DNA from: Olsenella sp. oral taxon 807
Lineage (GTDB): Bacteria > Actinomycetota > Coriobacteriia > Coriobacteriales > Atopobiaceae
Assembly (NCBI RefSeq): GCF_001189515.2
Contig: NZ_CP012069.2
Location: 2,976,001-3,040,000, forward strand
Length of the DNA stretch: 64,000 nucleotides
Direction of reading: 5' to 3'
A program made the translations under genes and the position numbers. The notes beneath the pieces are model-generated. The model did no database searches, was not told the DNA's origin, and was given only the letters and a program-made list of their open reading frames with translations. The number at the start of each line of letters is the position of its first letter. Positions within the stretch are counted from its first letter, which is position 1. Below are positions 7,489 through 17,300 of the stretch, one piece after another.

Positions 7489-10431
7489 ATGCAAGAGAAC
7501 CACGCTAACACAGTGAGTGAGACCATAGCTGCCCTGCTTGTCCCGGGTGTGACAGCTGCGGTGCGAGATGCATATATCGGGCTTCCCGATAAAGCCGCGC
7601 ACACTGACTTCGGACCCCTCGAGGAGGGAGTCATCGTTCTTGACACCGAAACGACGGGACTCTCGTTTAAGGACTGCGAACTCATAGAGATAGCGGCCGC
7701 ACGTCTTGTCGGGAAGGAGGTAGCAGAGCGCTTTAGGACCTTCGTCAATCCCAACCGACCCATTCCGCCCGACATACGTGCGCTCACGCATATTCGCGAC
7801 ATCGACGTCGCAGACGCTCCGTGTCCCCAAGAGGCCGTTTCGCTTTTGGCAAACTTTGTGGGAGGCATGCCTGTCATCGCCCATAACGCGAGCTTCGATC
7901 GTGGCTTTGTCGAGAAGGTTCCCGGCGGTCGCGAGGTGAGCGAGCTCTGGGTCGACAGCCTGGCCCTCTCGCGGATCGCACTTCCCATGCTTTCCTCCCA
8001 CAGGCTCTCCGACATGGCCAGGGCCTTTGGCCGTGACACCGTGACGCACCGTGCCATGGATGATGTGGACGCGCTCGCTGGTATGTGGCCCATCATCCTC
8101 TCTGGCCTCATGGAGCTGCCGCAGGGGCTCATGCGGCGCCTCTCGCAGATGCACGAGGAGGCCAGTTGGCAGTTTAGGCCCATCCTCGCGCACATTGCCA
8201 GCATGCAGGAGCCAAGACCCTTCCTCCTCAAAGCCATCCGAAGCAGCTTGGTTAGTGATGCTGCAGGAAGGGGGACAGCGCGTGTCAAGGAGGTGGGGGC
8301 GAGGTCTCTGGCACCAGATGCCGACGAAGTTAGGATGGCGTTTTCAAAGAGTGGACTTTTAAGTGACATGTATGACTCCTTTGAGGAGAGGTCCGATCAG
8401 ATCGAGATGGCGCTCGAGGTCACATCGGCACTCGCCGAGGGGACGCACAGGGCAATAGAGGCAGGCACCGGCGTTGGGAAGTCGATGGCCTACCTGCTTC
8501 CCGAGGTCCGCTACGCACAGGAGAACGGCGTGACCGCAGGCATAGCCACGAAGACGAACGCCCTCACAGACCAGCTCGTCTCTCACGAGCTGCCCGCCCT
8601 CGATAGCGTCTTGCCCCAGGGAGTCAGCTTCACGAGCCTCAAGGGCTACGAGCACTACCTCTGCCTGCACAGGCTTGACTATGCGAGCACGGTGGAGCTT
8701 CCCTCCGCAGATGAGGGGAGCAGGTCCCACAGTGCGACACAGTCCGATATGCTTACTTCGCTGGCCGTGAGCTATGCATTCGCCTGCCAGGCGGTGGAGG
8801 GGGACATCGATGCTCTTGGCATACGCTGGCGCTCCGTGCCTCGCTCCATGCTCACCACCACGCCTGCGGAATGTCTGCGCAACAAGTGCCCGTACTTTCC
8901 CGCAGAGTGCTTCGTGCACGGGGCTCGACGTCGCGCGTCCGAGAGCGACATCGTCGTCACAAACCATGCCCTGCTCCTGCGCGACATTGATATGGAGGGA
9001 AGAATACTGCCTACCATCAGGCACTGGGTGGTCGACGAGGCACATGGATTTGAGGACGAGGCTCGTCGACAGTGGGCCCGAGAGTTCTCGGGCGATGCGG
9101 CTCGTGAGGGCTTTATGCGACTTGGCGGAACCAAGACGGGAGCGATCCACGCGATCATGTCCAGGCTTACTTCCCATGAGGCCTCTACGCTGCCGCTGCG
9201 CCTACTTACCAAGACCTCTGCCGTTGCGGCGCGCGCCTCGGTTTCTGTGAGCGCACTTGTCGAGGCACTCCACGCCTTGGGCGAGCATACGGGAAAGAGT
9301 GGCTATGGTAGCATTCAGCTCTGGATTGATGATGAGCTGCGTGCGGCGAAGGTGTGGGAGACCTTCTTGGCGGCGGCCTCTGCGGCCGAGACGCAGCTAG
9401 ATGAGCTTGTCAAGGACGTCCACAAGACGGCGGAGGCGCTGTCCGGACAGGATGCATCCCTTGCGGCAGACCTCACAGAGGCAGGCAGTTTCGCGGAAGA
9501 GTTGCTCGTGACGCTCAGGCTCGTCATCTCGGGTGAGGACGAGAATTACTTCTACTTTGCTGAGCTTTCTCGTAGACGGCGTGAGATGGGCGGCGAGAAG
9601 CTTGTTGCCCAGAGGCTCGATATAGGCTCTGAGCTTGGAAAGCGCTGGCTCCCCGAGATGGAGAGCGTCGTGTTTACCTCGGCGACGATGGCGGTGGGGG
9701 AGAGCTTCGAGCACTTTGATCATGCAGTTGGACTCGACGTCGAGGATGCTGGGACTCACAGGGACATACTCCTGAGATCGTCTTTCGACTTCGAGCACAA
9801 CATGTCAGTCGTTATTGCCCAGGACATGCCCCAGCCAGGGGATACGCAGTACTTGCCTGCCCTTGAGGAACTCTTATTTGAGGTCCATCGAGCCATGGGC
9901 GGCTCCACGCTCACACTCTTCACGAACCGGCGGGACATGGAGAAGGTGTATCAGGGACTGAAGCCGCAGCTCGCACAGGCCGGGATACATCTTTTGTGCC
10001 AGGAGCGCGGTTCCTCTCCAAGACGTCTTCGCGAAAGGTTCTTGGCTGATAAGAGCTGTTCGCTTCTTGCGCTTCGCTCGTTTTGGGAGGGCTTCGATGC
10101 GGTAGGTGACACGCTGCGCTGTGTCGTTATTCCCAAGCTTCCCTTCGCGAATCCCCAGGACCCGCTTGTTCGCGAGCGCGAGCTTCGTGAGGATCGCTCC
10201 TGGTGGAAGCACTCTCTTCCTGAGGCGATCATTGCCGTTAAACAGGCGGCGGGAAGACTCATACGAAGCTCGGATGATGCGGGAGTGCTCGTGCTTGCCG
10301 ACTCGCGTCTGGTGACCAAGCGCTACGGTGCCCAGTTCGTGAGGTCTTTGCCCAATCCCAACGCGACGCGGCTAGATCGTGCAAACGTGGGACGCTACCT
10401 TGAGTTGTGGCGCCGCTCCCGGAAGAGCTAG
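7489..10431 (+). CDS. dinG: DnaQ-type exonuclease fused to DinG-family helicase
   Basis: The ~980-residue protein joins an N-terminal 3'-5' exonuclease domain (DTETTG near residue 52, an HNASFDRGF block, and HRAMDDVDA near the end of the domain) to an XPD/DinG-type superfamily-2 helicase. The helicase has Walker A AGTGVGKS near 325-332 and VDEAH near 515-519. Four cysteines at about 392, 462, 467 and 474 match the spacing of the E. coli DinG iron-sulfur cluster, which many Firmicutes exonuclease-DinG fusions lack (family knowledge). A role in resolving R-loops or damaged DNA is likely. ATG 7489 is my choice; GTG 7477 is an in-frame alternative and neither has a strong ribosome-binding site. 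Confidence 0.9.
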   Translation: MQENHANTVSETIAALLVPGVTAAVRDAYIGLPDKAAHTDFGPLEEGVIVLDTETTGLSFKDCELIEIAAARLVGKEVAERFRTFVNPNRPIPPDIRALTHIRDIDVADAPCPQEAVSLLANFVGGMPVIAHNASFDRGFVEKVPGGREVSELWVDSLALSRIALPMLSSHRLSDMARAFGRDTVTHRAMDDVDALAGMWPIILSGLMELPQGLMRRLSQMHEEASWQFRPILAHIASMQEPRPFLLKAIRSSLVSDAAGRGTARVKEVGARSLAPDADEVRMAFSKSGLLSDMYDSFEERSDQIEMALEVTSALAEGTHRAIEAGTGVGKSMAYLLPEVRYAQENGVTAGIATKTNALTDQLVSHELPALDSVLPQGVSFTSLKGYEHYLCLHRLDYASTVELPSADEGSRSHSATQSDMLTSLAVSYAFACQAVEGDIDALGIRWRSVPRSMLTTTPAECLRNKCPYFPAECFVHGARRRASESDIVVTNHALLLRDIDMEGRILPTIRHWVVDEAHGFEDEARRQWAREFSGDAAREGFMRLGGTKTGAIHAIMSRLTSHEASTLPLRLLTKTSAVAARASVSVSALVEALHALGEHTGKSGYGSIQLWIDDELRAAKVWETFLAAASAAETQLDELVKDVHKTAEALSGQDASLAADLTEAGSFAEELLVTLRLVISGEDENYFYFAELSRRRREMGGEKLVAQRLDIGSELGKRWLPEMESVVFTSATMAVGESFEHFDHAVGLDVEDAGTHRDILLRSSFDFEHNMSVVIAQDMPQPGDTQYLPALEELLFEVHRAMGGSTLTLFTNRRDMEKVYQGLKPQLAQAGIHLLCQERGSSPRRLRERFLADKSCSLLALRSFWEGFDAVGDTLRCVVIPKLPFANPQDPLVRERELREDRSWWKHSLPEAIIAVKQAAGRLIRSSDDAGVLVLADSRLVTKRYGAQFVRSLPNPNATRLDRANVGRYLELWRRSRKS

Positions 10432-11120
10432 GGGTACACGGATTAAATCGGACTGACCAGTCGCAGAGTTATCCTAAGCTGCGAAAGAGTGACCTATGGC
10501 GGCGAACGCACGGGGTAGCGCCGCCCACACTGCCACTCGACGTCGAGCGTACCAAGACGGTGCGCTCAGGCCCGAGTGGCAGCGCCGCCCACACTGCCAC
10601 TCGACGTCGAGCGTACCGGCAGCACGCCCTCACACTGCCACTCGACGTCAAACGTACCGAAACTGTGCGCCCAGGCCCGGGTGGCAGTGCCCTCCACACG
10701 GAACTGCACGCTCAGGCCCGAGTGGCAGCGCCGCCCACACTGCCACTCGACGTCGAACGTACCGAAGATGTCGCGCTGGCTCCCGATGACCTCGCGTACG
10801 CGAAGGCGGTGGCCCTCCCGCGCGCGGTGCCCGGTCACCCCCGCCTCGCGGGGCCCATGACCTCATCGGGGAATGTGCCTCTGTAGGAGCATTCTCAGGT
10901 CCCTTGGAGCTGCTCTCTTGCGCCTGTGTGTGGGCATATATGGAGTGCTTGTCGGCGCACGTGTTCAGTCGGGAGCAGATGTGGAGAGAGCCGTTCTCTC
11001 TTGGGTGAGCGGCGGCAGGCGGAGGCTTCTTGCGTCTGGCGTAGCGCATGATGTGTCCAGGTACGCGGTAGTACAGGTATGGAAGTAGCACGCAGCTGTG
11101 GCAATAGGGAGGAGCGCGAC
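10432..11120. other. Intergenic region with hairpin repeats and duplicated leader
   Basis: No gene is supported here. It holds the array at 10526-10763, then unrecognised sequence, then from 11000 a near-identical copy of the leader that precedes the zinc-ribbon gene at 12834. A short stretch around 10459-10495 resembles 36503-36540; in both a frame reading QSY-x-x-LRKSDL can be seen. Confidence 0.6.
10526..10763. repeat. Four-copy direct repeat with internal hairpins
   Basis: A 28-bp sequence beginning CACACTGCCACTCGACGTC and ending CGTACC occurs at 10526-10553, 10590-10617, 10631-10658 and 10736-10763. In the first two copies CTCGACGTCGAG is a perfect 12-bp palindrome. Ahead of copies two and four the sequence CGAGTGGCAG forms a 10-bp stem with CTGCCACTCG. 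Spacing is irregular (64, 41, 105 bp), so it is not a CRISPR array. Confidence 0.8.
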
Positions 11121-11258
11121 ATGTTCTGTGCCAACTGCGGGACTCGTCTAGAGGACGAATATAGATATGCTGGTGATGGCTCGATCAGTACTCGGATCGT
11201 CTCTATCGACATGGGTGGTCCGGAACAAAACGGTTCAGTCCCAAAACCTGTGGGATAG
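11000..11258 (+). pseudogene. Internally deleted copy of the zinc-ribbon protein gene
   Basis: 11000-11158 matches 12713-12871 with only a handful of differences, covering the leader, ribosome-binding site and first 12 codons (MFCANCGTRLED). At 11159 it jumps to sequence equivalent to 13601-13668 (segment STRIVSIDMG). The short frame 11121-11258 encodes 45 residues and lacks the transmembrane segment and most of the propeller domain. It is a remnant of a duplication separated from the intact gene by the DUF4143 ATPase gene. Confidence 0.85.
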
Positions 11259-11482
11259 TCCCTACACCGCTATCGTCTCCCGCTCAGGCAAGAAGCGCCT
11301 GCTTGCGCCGATTTCGTAGCACTAAATCGATTTCAAGTTCTCTGGCATCTCCCCCTATCGGGGATCCGTCAATTTAGGGAGACATGGTCAATGGCGATTT
11401 GAACCCCTATTACCCAATATCGATTTTTTTCAATGTTGGGAAATAAGTGGGATAGTATCGTTGATACTGCAGGGGGTGTAGG

Positions 11483-12673
11483 ATGAGGCTCATCAAGAGA
11501 ACACGCTATCTGGAAACGCTCGTCGACGTGATGGGCACGCCCGATATCAAGGTGATCACCGGGATAAGGCGAAGCGGCAAGTCCAAGCTTCTCGAAGCGC
11601 TGTGCGATTACATATTGGCGAACGTCGCGGACGCGAACGTCATCCACGTCAACTACAACCTCGACGACTTCGAGGGGATCGCCGAATACCATGCTCTCCT
11701 CAACTACGTGAAGGGCAGGTATCAGCCCGAGGCCGTAAACTTCCTCCTGATCGACGAGGTTCAGATGTGCGAAGGGTTCGAGCGTGCCATCAACAGCATC
11801 CACGCCTCGGAGCGCTACGACATCTTTATCACCGGCTCCAACGCGTTTCTGCTGTCGAGCAATCTTGCGACGTTGTTCACGGGCCGTACGTTCGAGCTTG
11901 AGGTGTTCCCATTCTCGTTCTCCGAATTCTGTGAGTACTACGGGCGGACGGACGTCGACGACGCGTTTGATGACTATGCGCTCCAAGGCGGCATGTCCGG
12001 CTCATACCTTTACAAGAACCCTGTGCAACGCTTCAAGTACATCGCGGACGTGTTTCGTACCCTCGTCATGCGCGACATCGTGCAGAGGCATAACGTTCGC
12101 AACAAGGTGATGTTGGACAAGATAGGCGACTTCATGTTGGACAACGTTTCCAACATCACGTCGGCAAGGAGCGTCGCGAATGCTCTTGGGAGCGGCGGCT
12201 CCGCTCCCAACCACAAGACCGTCGGCGCCTATATTGGCTACCTGTGCGACGCGTTTGCCCTCTACCGGATCAGGCGCTACGACATCCGTGGAAAGAAGTA
12301 CCTCGCATCCGGCGAGAAGTACTACCTGGCTGATCATTCCTTCAAATACGCACTGCTAGGCATGAGGGACATGGATTGGGGAAGGACCTACGAGAACATC
12401 GTGGCCATTGAGTTGCTCAGGCGTGGCTATGAGGTGTATGTCGGTACGCTCTACAAGAAGGAGATTGACTTCGTCGCCATCAGGCAGAGCGAGAAGACCT
12501 ACATCCAGGTGAGCGACGACATCAGCTTGGATAAGACCTTCGAGAGGGAGGTCTCCCCTCTGTTTCAGATCAAGGACGCCTACCCGAAGATGGTAATCGC
12601 GAGGACGAAGCATGGCGAGTATACTCACGAGGGCGTGAGAATCGTCGACATCGCACGCTGGCTTGCAGGATAA
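11483..12673 (+). CDS. AAA ATPase with DUF4143 C-terminal domain (paralog 1)
   Basis: The 396-residue protein has Walker A GIRRSGKSKLL near residues 26-36, Walker B FLLIDEVQM, and an ITGSNAFLLSS sensor segment. A C-terminal DUF4143 region follows, with the nuclease-like pattern KKEIDFVAI. Proteins of this AAA_14/DUF4143 architecture are abundant in anaerobes; their role is unknown, with proposals including toxin-antitoxin-like or mobile functions. The gene is flanked by two copies of a 159-bp sequence (11000-11158 and 12713-12871) and looks inserted. Two other paralogs lie at 25129-26343 and 40946-42238. ATG 11483 follows a weak AGGGGGTG ribosome-binding site. Confidence 0.85.
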   Translation: MRLIKRTRYLETLVDVMGTPDIKVITGIRRSGKSKLLEALCDYILANVADANVIHVNYNLDDFEGIAEYHALLNYVKGRYQPEAVNFLLIDEVQMCEGFERAINSIHASERYDIFITGSNAFLLSSNLATLFTGRTFELEVFPFSFSEFCEYYGRTDVDDAFDDYALQGGMSGSYLYKNPVQRFKYIADVFRTLVMRDIVQRHNVRNKVMLDKIGDFMLDNVSNITSARSVANALGSGGSAPNHKTVGAYIGYLCDAFALYRIRRYDIRGKKYLASGEKYYLADHSFKYALLGMRDMDWGRTYENIVAIELLRRGYEVYVGTLYKKEIDFVAIRQSEKTYIQVSDDISLDKTFEREVSPLFQIKDAYPKMVIARTKHGEYTHEGVRIVDIARWLAG

Positions 12674-12833
12674 GGGGCTCTTCTGGGGTCATTGTGTGCT
12701 GCCGCGAGGCAGCTTGGGTGAACGGCGGCAGGCGGAGACTTCTTGCGTCTGGCGTAGCGCATGATGTGTCCAGGTACGCGGTAGTACAGGTGTGGAAGTA
12801 GCACGCAGCCGTGGCAATAGGGAGGAGCGCGAC

Positions 12834-14129
12834 ATGTTCTGTGCCAACTGCGGGACTCGTCTAGAGGACGATGCGTTGTTCTGCACGGAGTGCGGGGCCT
12901 CTATCACGAGAAGGATGCCAGGTACCCTCGAACAGGTCACAGGCTCCGGCACAGCGGGGGAGCACGCCATGTCGCGACCTGTGCCTGCCAAGTCGAGGCG
13001 TCATCATAGGTTGCTCGTTCCTATCTTTGCACTGGCTTTTATCGTGGTGATCGCAATCATTGTTGTGCGTGTCCTCGATGGGGGGCAGATCGAGCAAGTT
13101 GCGTCCTCTTCTTCCCTTTGCAGCACCTTTGGTACCACTGCGAGCTCTGGCTCCTATGACTACTTCTTTAGCAGGAGGCAGGGAGGTATCTGTCGGGCAA
13201 CGACCGATGGAACGGTTGACCTCATCTATCCTATGGACACGAACCAGAGCTATGTGAGGTGCCTGACCATGGATGGGGACAGGCTATTCTTTGTGAAGCT
13301 CGACAAAACAGGTTCTGGGCAACCATTGGGTATCCACCGCATGCGATCAGACGGTGGTGAAGACACCATGATTGGTATGGGCTGGACTCCAGACTACAGC
13401 ACGGGGTCCCGTGTGTCCATAGATCAGGTCATCCTGTACGGCCACCGGCTCTTTGTCGTATTGTCGTCGCGTGACCAGCGCACTGGAGGTGGCTTTCTTG
13501 AGGTCGTGAGCATGGACGAGGACGGAGGTGATCGGCATACGCTCTGTCATCAGGACGGCATAGACGGCACGCAGGCTCTTGTCACGCCAGATCACATCTA
13601 CTATATAGACCGTGCGGGTGATAGCTCGGGCAGTACCAGGATCGTCTCCATCGACATGGGTAGTTCGGAACAAAGGCTCATCTATGGGGTACGATCGACT
13701 GGAATCAACTGGCTCGTGTTGGTTGGGAATCGCGTGTGTTTCATGGATGGCCGTCAGGTGATGTCAGTGGCAACTGATGGGACGGACGCGAAAGTTCTAT
13801 ACAATGTTCCGTCAAACCTGAACAGTCGGATCGTTGCGACGGGAGAAAGAACACTCTACTTGGAAACCAGTGAAGTTCCACGCGATGAGGTGACTGTGGA
13901 GGCCGACACCTGGGACCTTCAAAGCCTCTCAATTGATGGTGGGGTGCCTGTGACCTTAAGAGCAGGGATCGATTTCTACCATGCTTCTGTCCACAACCAA
14001 GGCGGGCATCTGCTAATTATGGAAAATGGGCAGGATGTGGGAAGCGCGGGCGAGCGGGTTGCGTCCGTTGGCACTGATGGCTCAAGGTACACGGAGTATT
14101 CGCTAAGAGGTACGACCTTTGGCAATTAG
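12834..14129 (+). CDS. Zinc-ribbon, single-span membrane protein with propeller-like domain
   Basis: The 431-residue protein opens with a zinc ribbon (Cys3, Cys6, Cys17, Cys20 in CANCG and CTECG). A linker, one membrane span at about residues 60-80 (LVPIFALAFIVVIAIIVV) and an extracytoplasmic domain of ~340 residues follow. Repeated short blocks such as IYYIDRAGD, LFFVKLD and VCFMDGRQ in that domain look like blades of a DUF5050 or TolB-like beta-propeller. Topology would put the zinc ribbon inside and the propeller outside. GGGAGGAG at 12820-12827 sets the ATG at 12834. A broken copy of the same gene lies 1.7 kb upstream. Function is unknown; a sensor or surface role is inferred. Confidence 0.7.
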   Translation: MFCANCGTRLEDDALFCTECGASITRRMPGTLEQVTGSGTAGEHAMSRPVPAKSRRHHRLLVPIFALAFIVVIAIIVVRVLDGGQIEQVASSSSLCSTFGTTASSGSYDYFFSRRQGGICRATTDGTVDLIYPMDTNQSYVRCLTMDGDRLFFVKLDKTGSGQPLGIHRMRSDGGEDTMIGMGWTPDYSTGSRVSIDQVILYGHRLFVVLSSRDQRTGGGFLEVVSMDEDGGDRHTLCHQDGIDGTQALVTPDHIYYIDRAGDSSGSTRIVSIDMGSSEQRLIYGVRSTGINWLVLVGNRVCFMDGRQVMSVATDGTDAKVLYNVPSNLNSRIVATGERTLYLETSEVPRDEVTVEADTWDLQSLSIDGGVPVTLRAGIDFYHASVHNQGGHLLIMENGQDVGSAGERVASVGTDGSRYTEYSLRGTTFGN

Positions 14130-14339
14130 CCTGCTTGCCATGGACTGCAAAGTCGTCTTGCGTCGCTCCCAGAGCCTCGCAGCTCGCCATCAACCATACG
14201 CTTTTCTTACGGTTCTCTGACTAGCTGTGAAGCATTCGCCATTTAGCATGCTGCTATGCAGACAAATCAGCACATTTAGCAGTATACTTTACGGATGGAA
14301 CGCTGAACGCACAGCGCCTATTTGGCAAAGGATCAGAGC

Positions 14340-17300
14340 ATGGCTTCAACGCGCTACTATCTGGACTACCTCAACAACCAGATCGACATCTCCCCGGCTA
14401 ACAGCCAAGAGGAGCTTGACGCAGCTCAGCTGCTCCAGTCATTGATGGACGAGCATGGCCTTGACACCACAATGCAAGAATTCGATGCCCCTGCGGGAGG
14501 TGAATTTACGCACGACCTCACGTGCGTGCTGCTCTTCTTTGGAATGGTCATGAGCGGTGTGTTGGATAGTGCCGTTGGTGTTGTCGGTAGGGTCATCGTG
14601 CTCGTGTGCGTGGCCCTCCTTGCCCTTCGCTTTGGTGGCTATGACCTCCTGGGAGGGATTGGTCCCAAGGCGAGGAGTCAAAATGTCATTGGCGTACACC
14701 GCGCCACGGGGCCTCTTGTGGTCAAGGGCAATCGGCCGATCGTTATAGTTGCGCACTACGATAGCCCTAACGAGAACCCGCTCTATCGTCGCAACTTCGT
14801 TAGCCTGCTTCCTGTCATCAAGAGGATGAGCCTCTGGCTGGTCATTCTCGTATCCCTCTGCACCCTGCTTCAGCTGATTGGCGCCATTCCCGAGGTCGGC
14901 CGCCATGTCTTCTGGGGCATCGGTATTGTGGCGGGCATTCCGCTGATCGTCATCGGGGTGGCAAATATATATGAGAGGTTCGCACCCTGTACGGTGGGAG
15001 CTAGCGATAACAAGTCGTCTGTCGCTGCCCTGCTCGGCGTTATGGACATGGTACGTCCCGCCGATGACGATGCCAAGCGGCAGGCCGCTGCGAATCTTCG
15101 CAGTGAGGTCGAGCGAGGCGTTGCGGCAGGTCAGGCTTCAGTGGATGAGGCTGATGGTCTTGGAGAGCCAAGCGAGGGGCCCCAGGCTGAGGAGGCTCAA
15201 GTCGCCCCTAAGGACGTAGGCCAAGCCGATGACGAAGGCGTCAAGGGTAGCGAAGAGGATGGTTCGGTCACAGAAGGCTCGCCTGCCATGCGCGAGACTG
15301 AGGGAGAAGCGCCAGACGCTGAAGCCTTGTCCCATGAATCATCAGATCGTGACGAAGACAGCCAAGAACCAGACCAGGATCCGAGGATAGGTCCTCTTTC
15401 AGGAGTTTTCGATAGGGTGCGCAAGGGTACGGGAGGCCTCTTTGGTAGGATTCGCTCGGCTGCCGTCAAGGAGCCAGAGCCTATAGAGGACGACCGCTAT
15501 GGCTTTGCCCCCGAGCCTCCCTCTGTGGTGGCGACGCCTCGCGTACCGGTGACGGAGAAGGGTGTGGGAGCTGATGACGATACCATAGGTGCCTCGATTT
15601 CCACTCGTGTCCCAGGGGAGGGGATCGAGGCGAACATATATAGACAGAATGGGGATGGGTCAAAGTTCGACCCAGACACGATCGTCGCGAACACTGCGCC
15701 GTCCGCAGGCGATACTGAAACTGCAGAGACTCTGGAGGTACCTATCGTGAGCAAGCCCGAACCCAGGCCGGTGACTTCGAACGCTACGCGCAGAGAAAGG
15801 CGGGTCCCAAAAACGCGGGCTTCCTCAACAAGTGAGCCACAGGCCGTTGCGCAAGCCAACGAGCACGATGTCGTCCGTCGCGGGGCAAGTTTCATCGAGA
15901 GTCTCCAGATCCTTCCCTCGGACTGCGAGATCGTCTACGAGATGCCCCCACGCCCCAAGGTCGATCTGTCGAAGCTCCCTGAGGTTCCCGAGATACCCGA
16001 CTTCAAGGTCGAAGACTTCTATGAGCCGGTTGAGTCCGTTGATGAGGAGGAGCCACAGGAGGAGCATACCGGCTCCGTTCCCACCTTCTTTAGCAACAGG
16101 GAGCGTAAGGTCAAGGCGAGAAGGGACACGGCCGCGCGCACCGAGGCTGCGGAGTCGCGCTCATCTGCAGCGGGTACAGACGATGCGTCTTACGAGCCTG
16201 GTTCAGATGACACCTACGCGGACTATGGTGAGGGCGGCGAGGACGCTGCCTATGCACGGAATGCTCGGGACATGCTCGAGAACACAGCTGACGCCGAGTA
16301 TGAGTCCATGGACACTGGGGGTCGTGGGGGCCTGGCGGACTTGTCTCAGAGAATCGCTGATATTCTTACCAAGATTCGTGAGGCGTTCAGGAGCTTGGTC
16401 GAGCGCATCACCCAACGTAAAAGGACCGTTAGCGGGAACACGGCGCAGTACGGGATGATCGCAGACGAGCAGGACGAGGACGACCAGGACTCCGATGACT
16501 TCTACTACGATGATGACAGTCAGGAGCCACAGCAGGAAGGTGCCGAGGACGATGACGTTGCCATCGAAGGGGAGTATGTCGTTGAGGATGACGTGCAGTA
16601 CGACTCCGATGGATCTGATGATGATACTAAGGCATTCGCTCGTGATGAGATGAGGGTGGATGCCACCGTGTTGGAGGATGAGGGTGACGCTGAAGGTGAG
16701 CTTGGCGACACCCAACCCGACGGTACCCTGCCCCGCTTTGATGATGCCGACACGACGGGAGGGTTGGTCGAGGGGGATATGAGCGGCCTCGACACCAAAG
16801 ATGAGGATGTGAGGCCGGACGAGAGAAAAAGGCCGAGGCCAGTGGATGACCCGAGGTGGGGAACGTCTGACTTCCGCCCCGCCCCTGTGGATGACGGAGA
16901 CCCGAGTGGGGGCGTGGCACATCGAGCCGTCTTGTTTGACCTCCCTGACCCATCGCTTATGCCGAAGGACCCCCTTGCGCCCGACGACCTGGGGTCAGCG
17001 ACCTCGTACGACTCAGGTCAGACGAGTGCCAGTGTGCGACCGGTTCGCGGGACGCGCGAGCCCATTGGTATCGTGAGGCCAAGTCGTGACTTTGGCGCAG
17101 AGGCTGGAGAGGGTAGCCAGGTACGCGAGAGGTATGCTCGCACGACCAGGGATCGCGGGGGCGAGTCTGGGTATTCGGGCGGCAGCCGCAGGAGCCAGGC
17201 TGCTGACGATAGTTCGGCGAGCGAGTGGAGCAGGGCTGACGTAGGCCATGATGCCGGGCAAGATGGACGTACCATCGGAAGTCGAGATCGTCGGAGCGGC

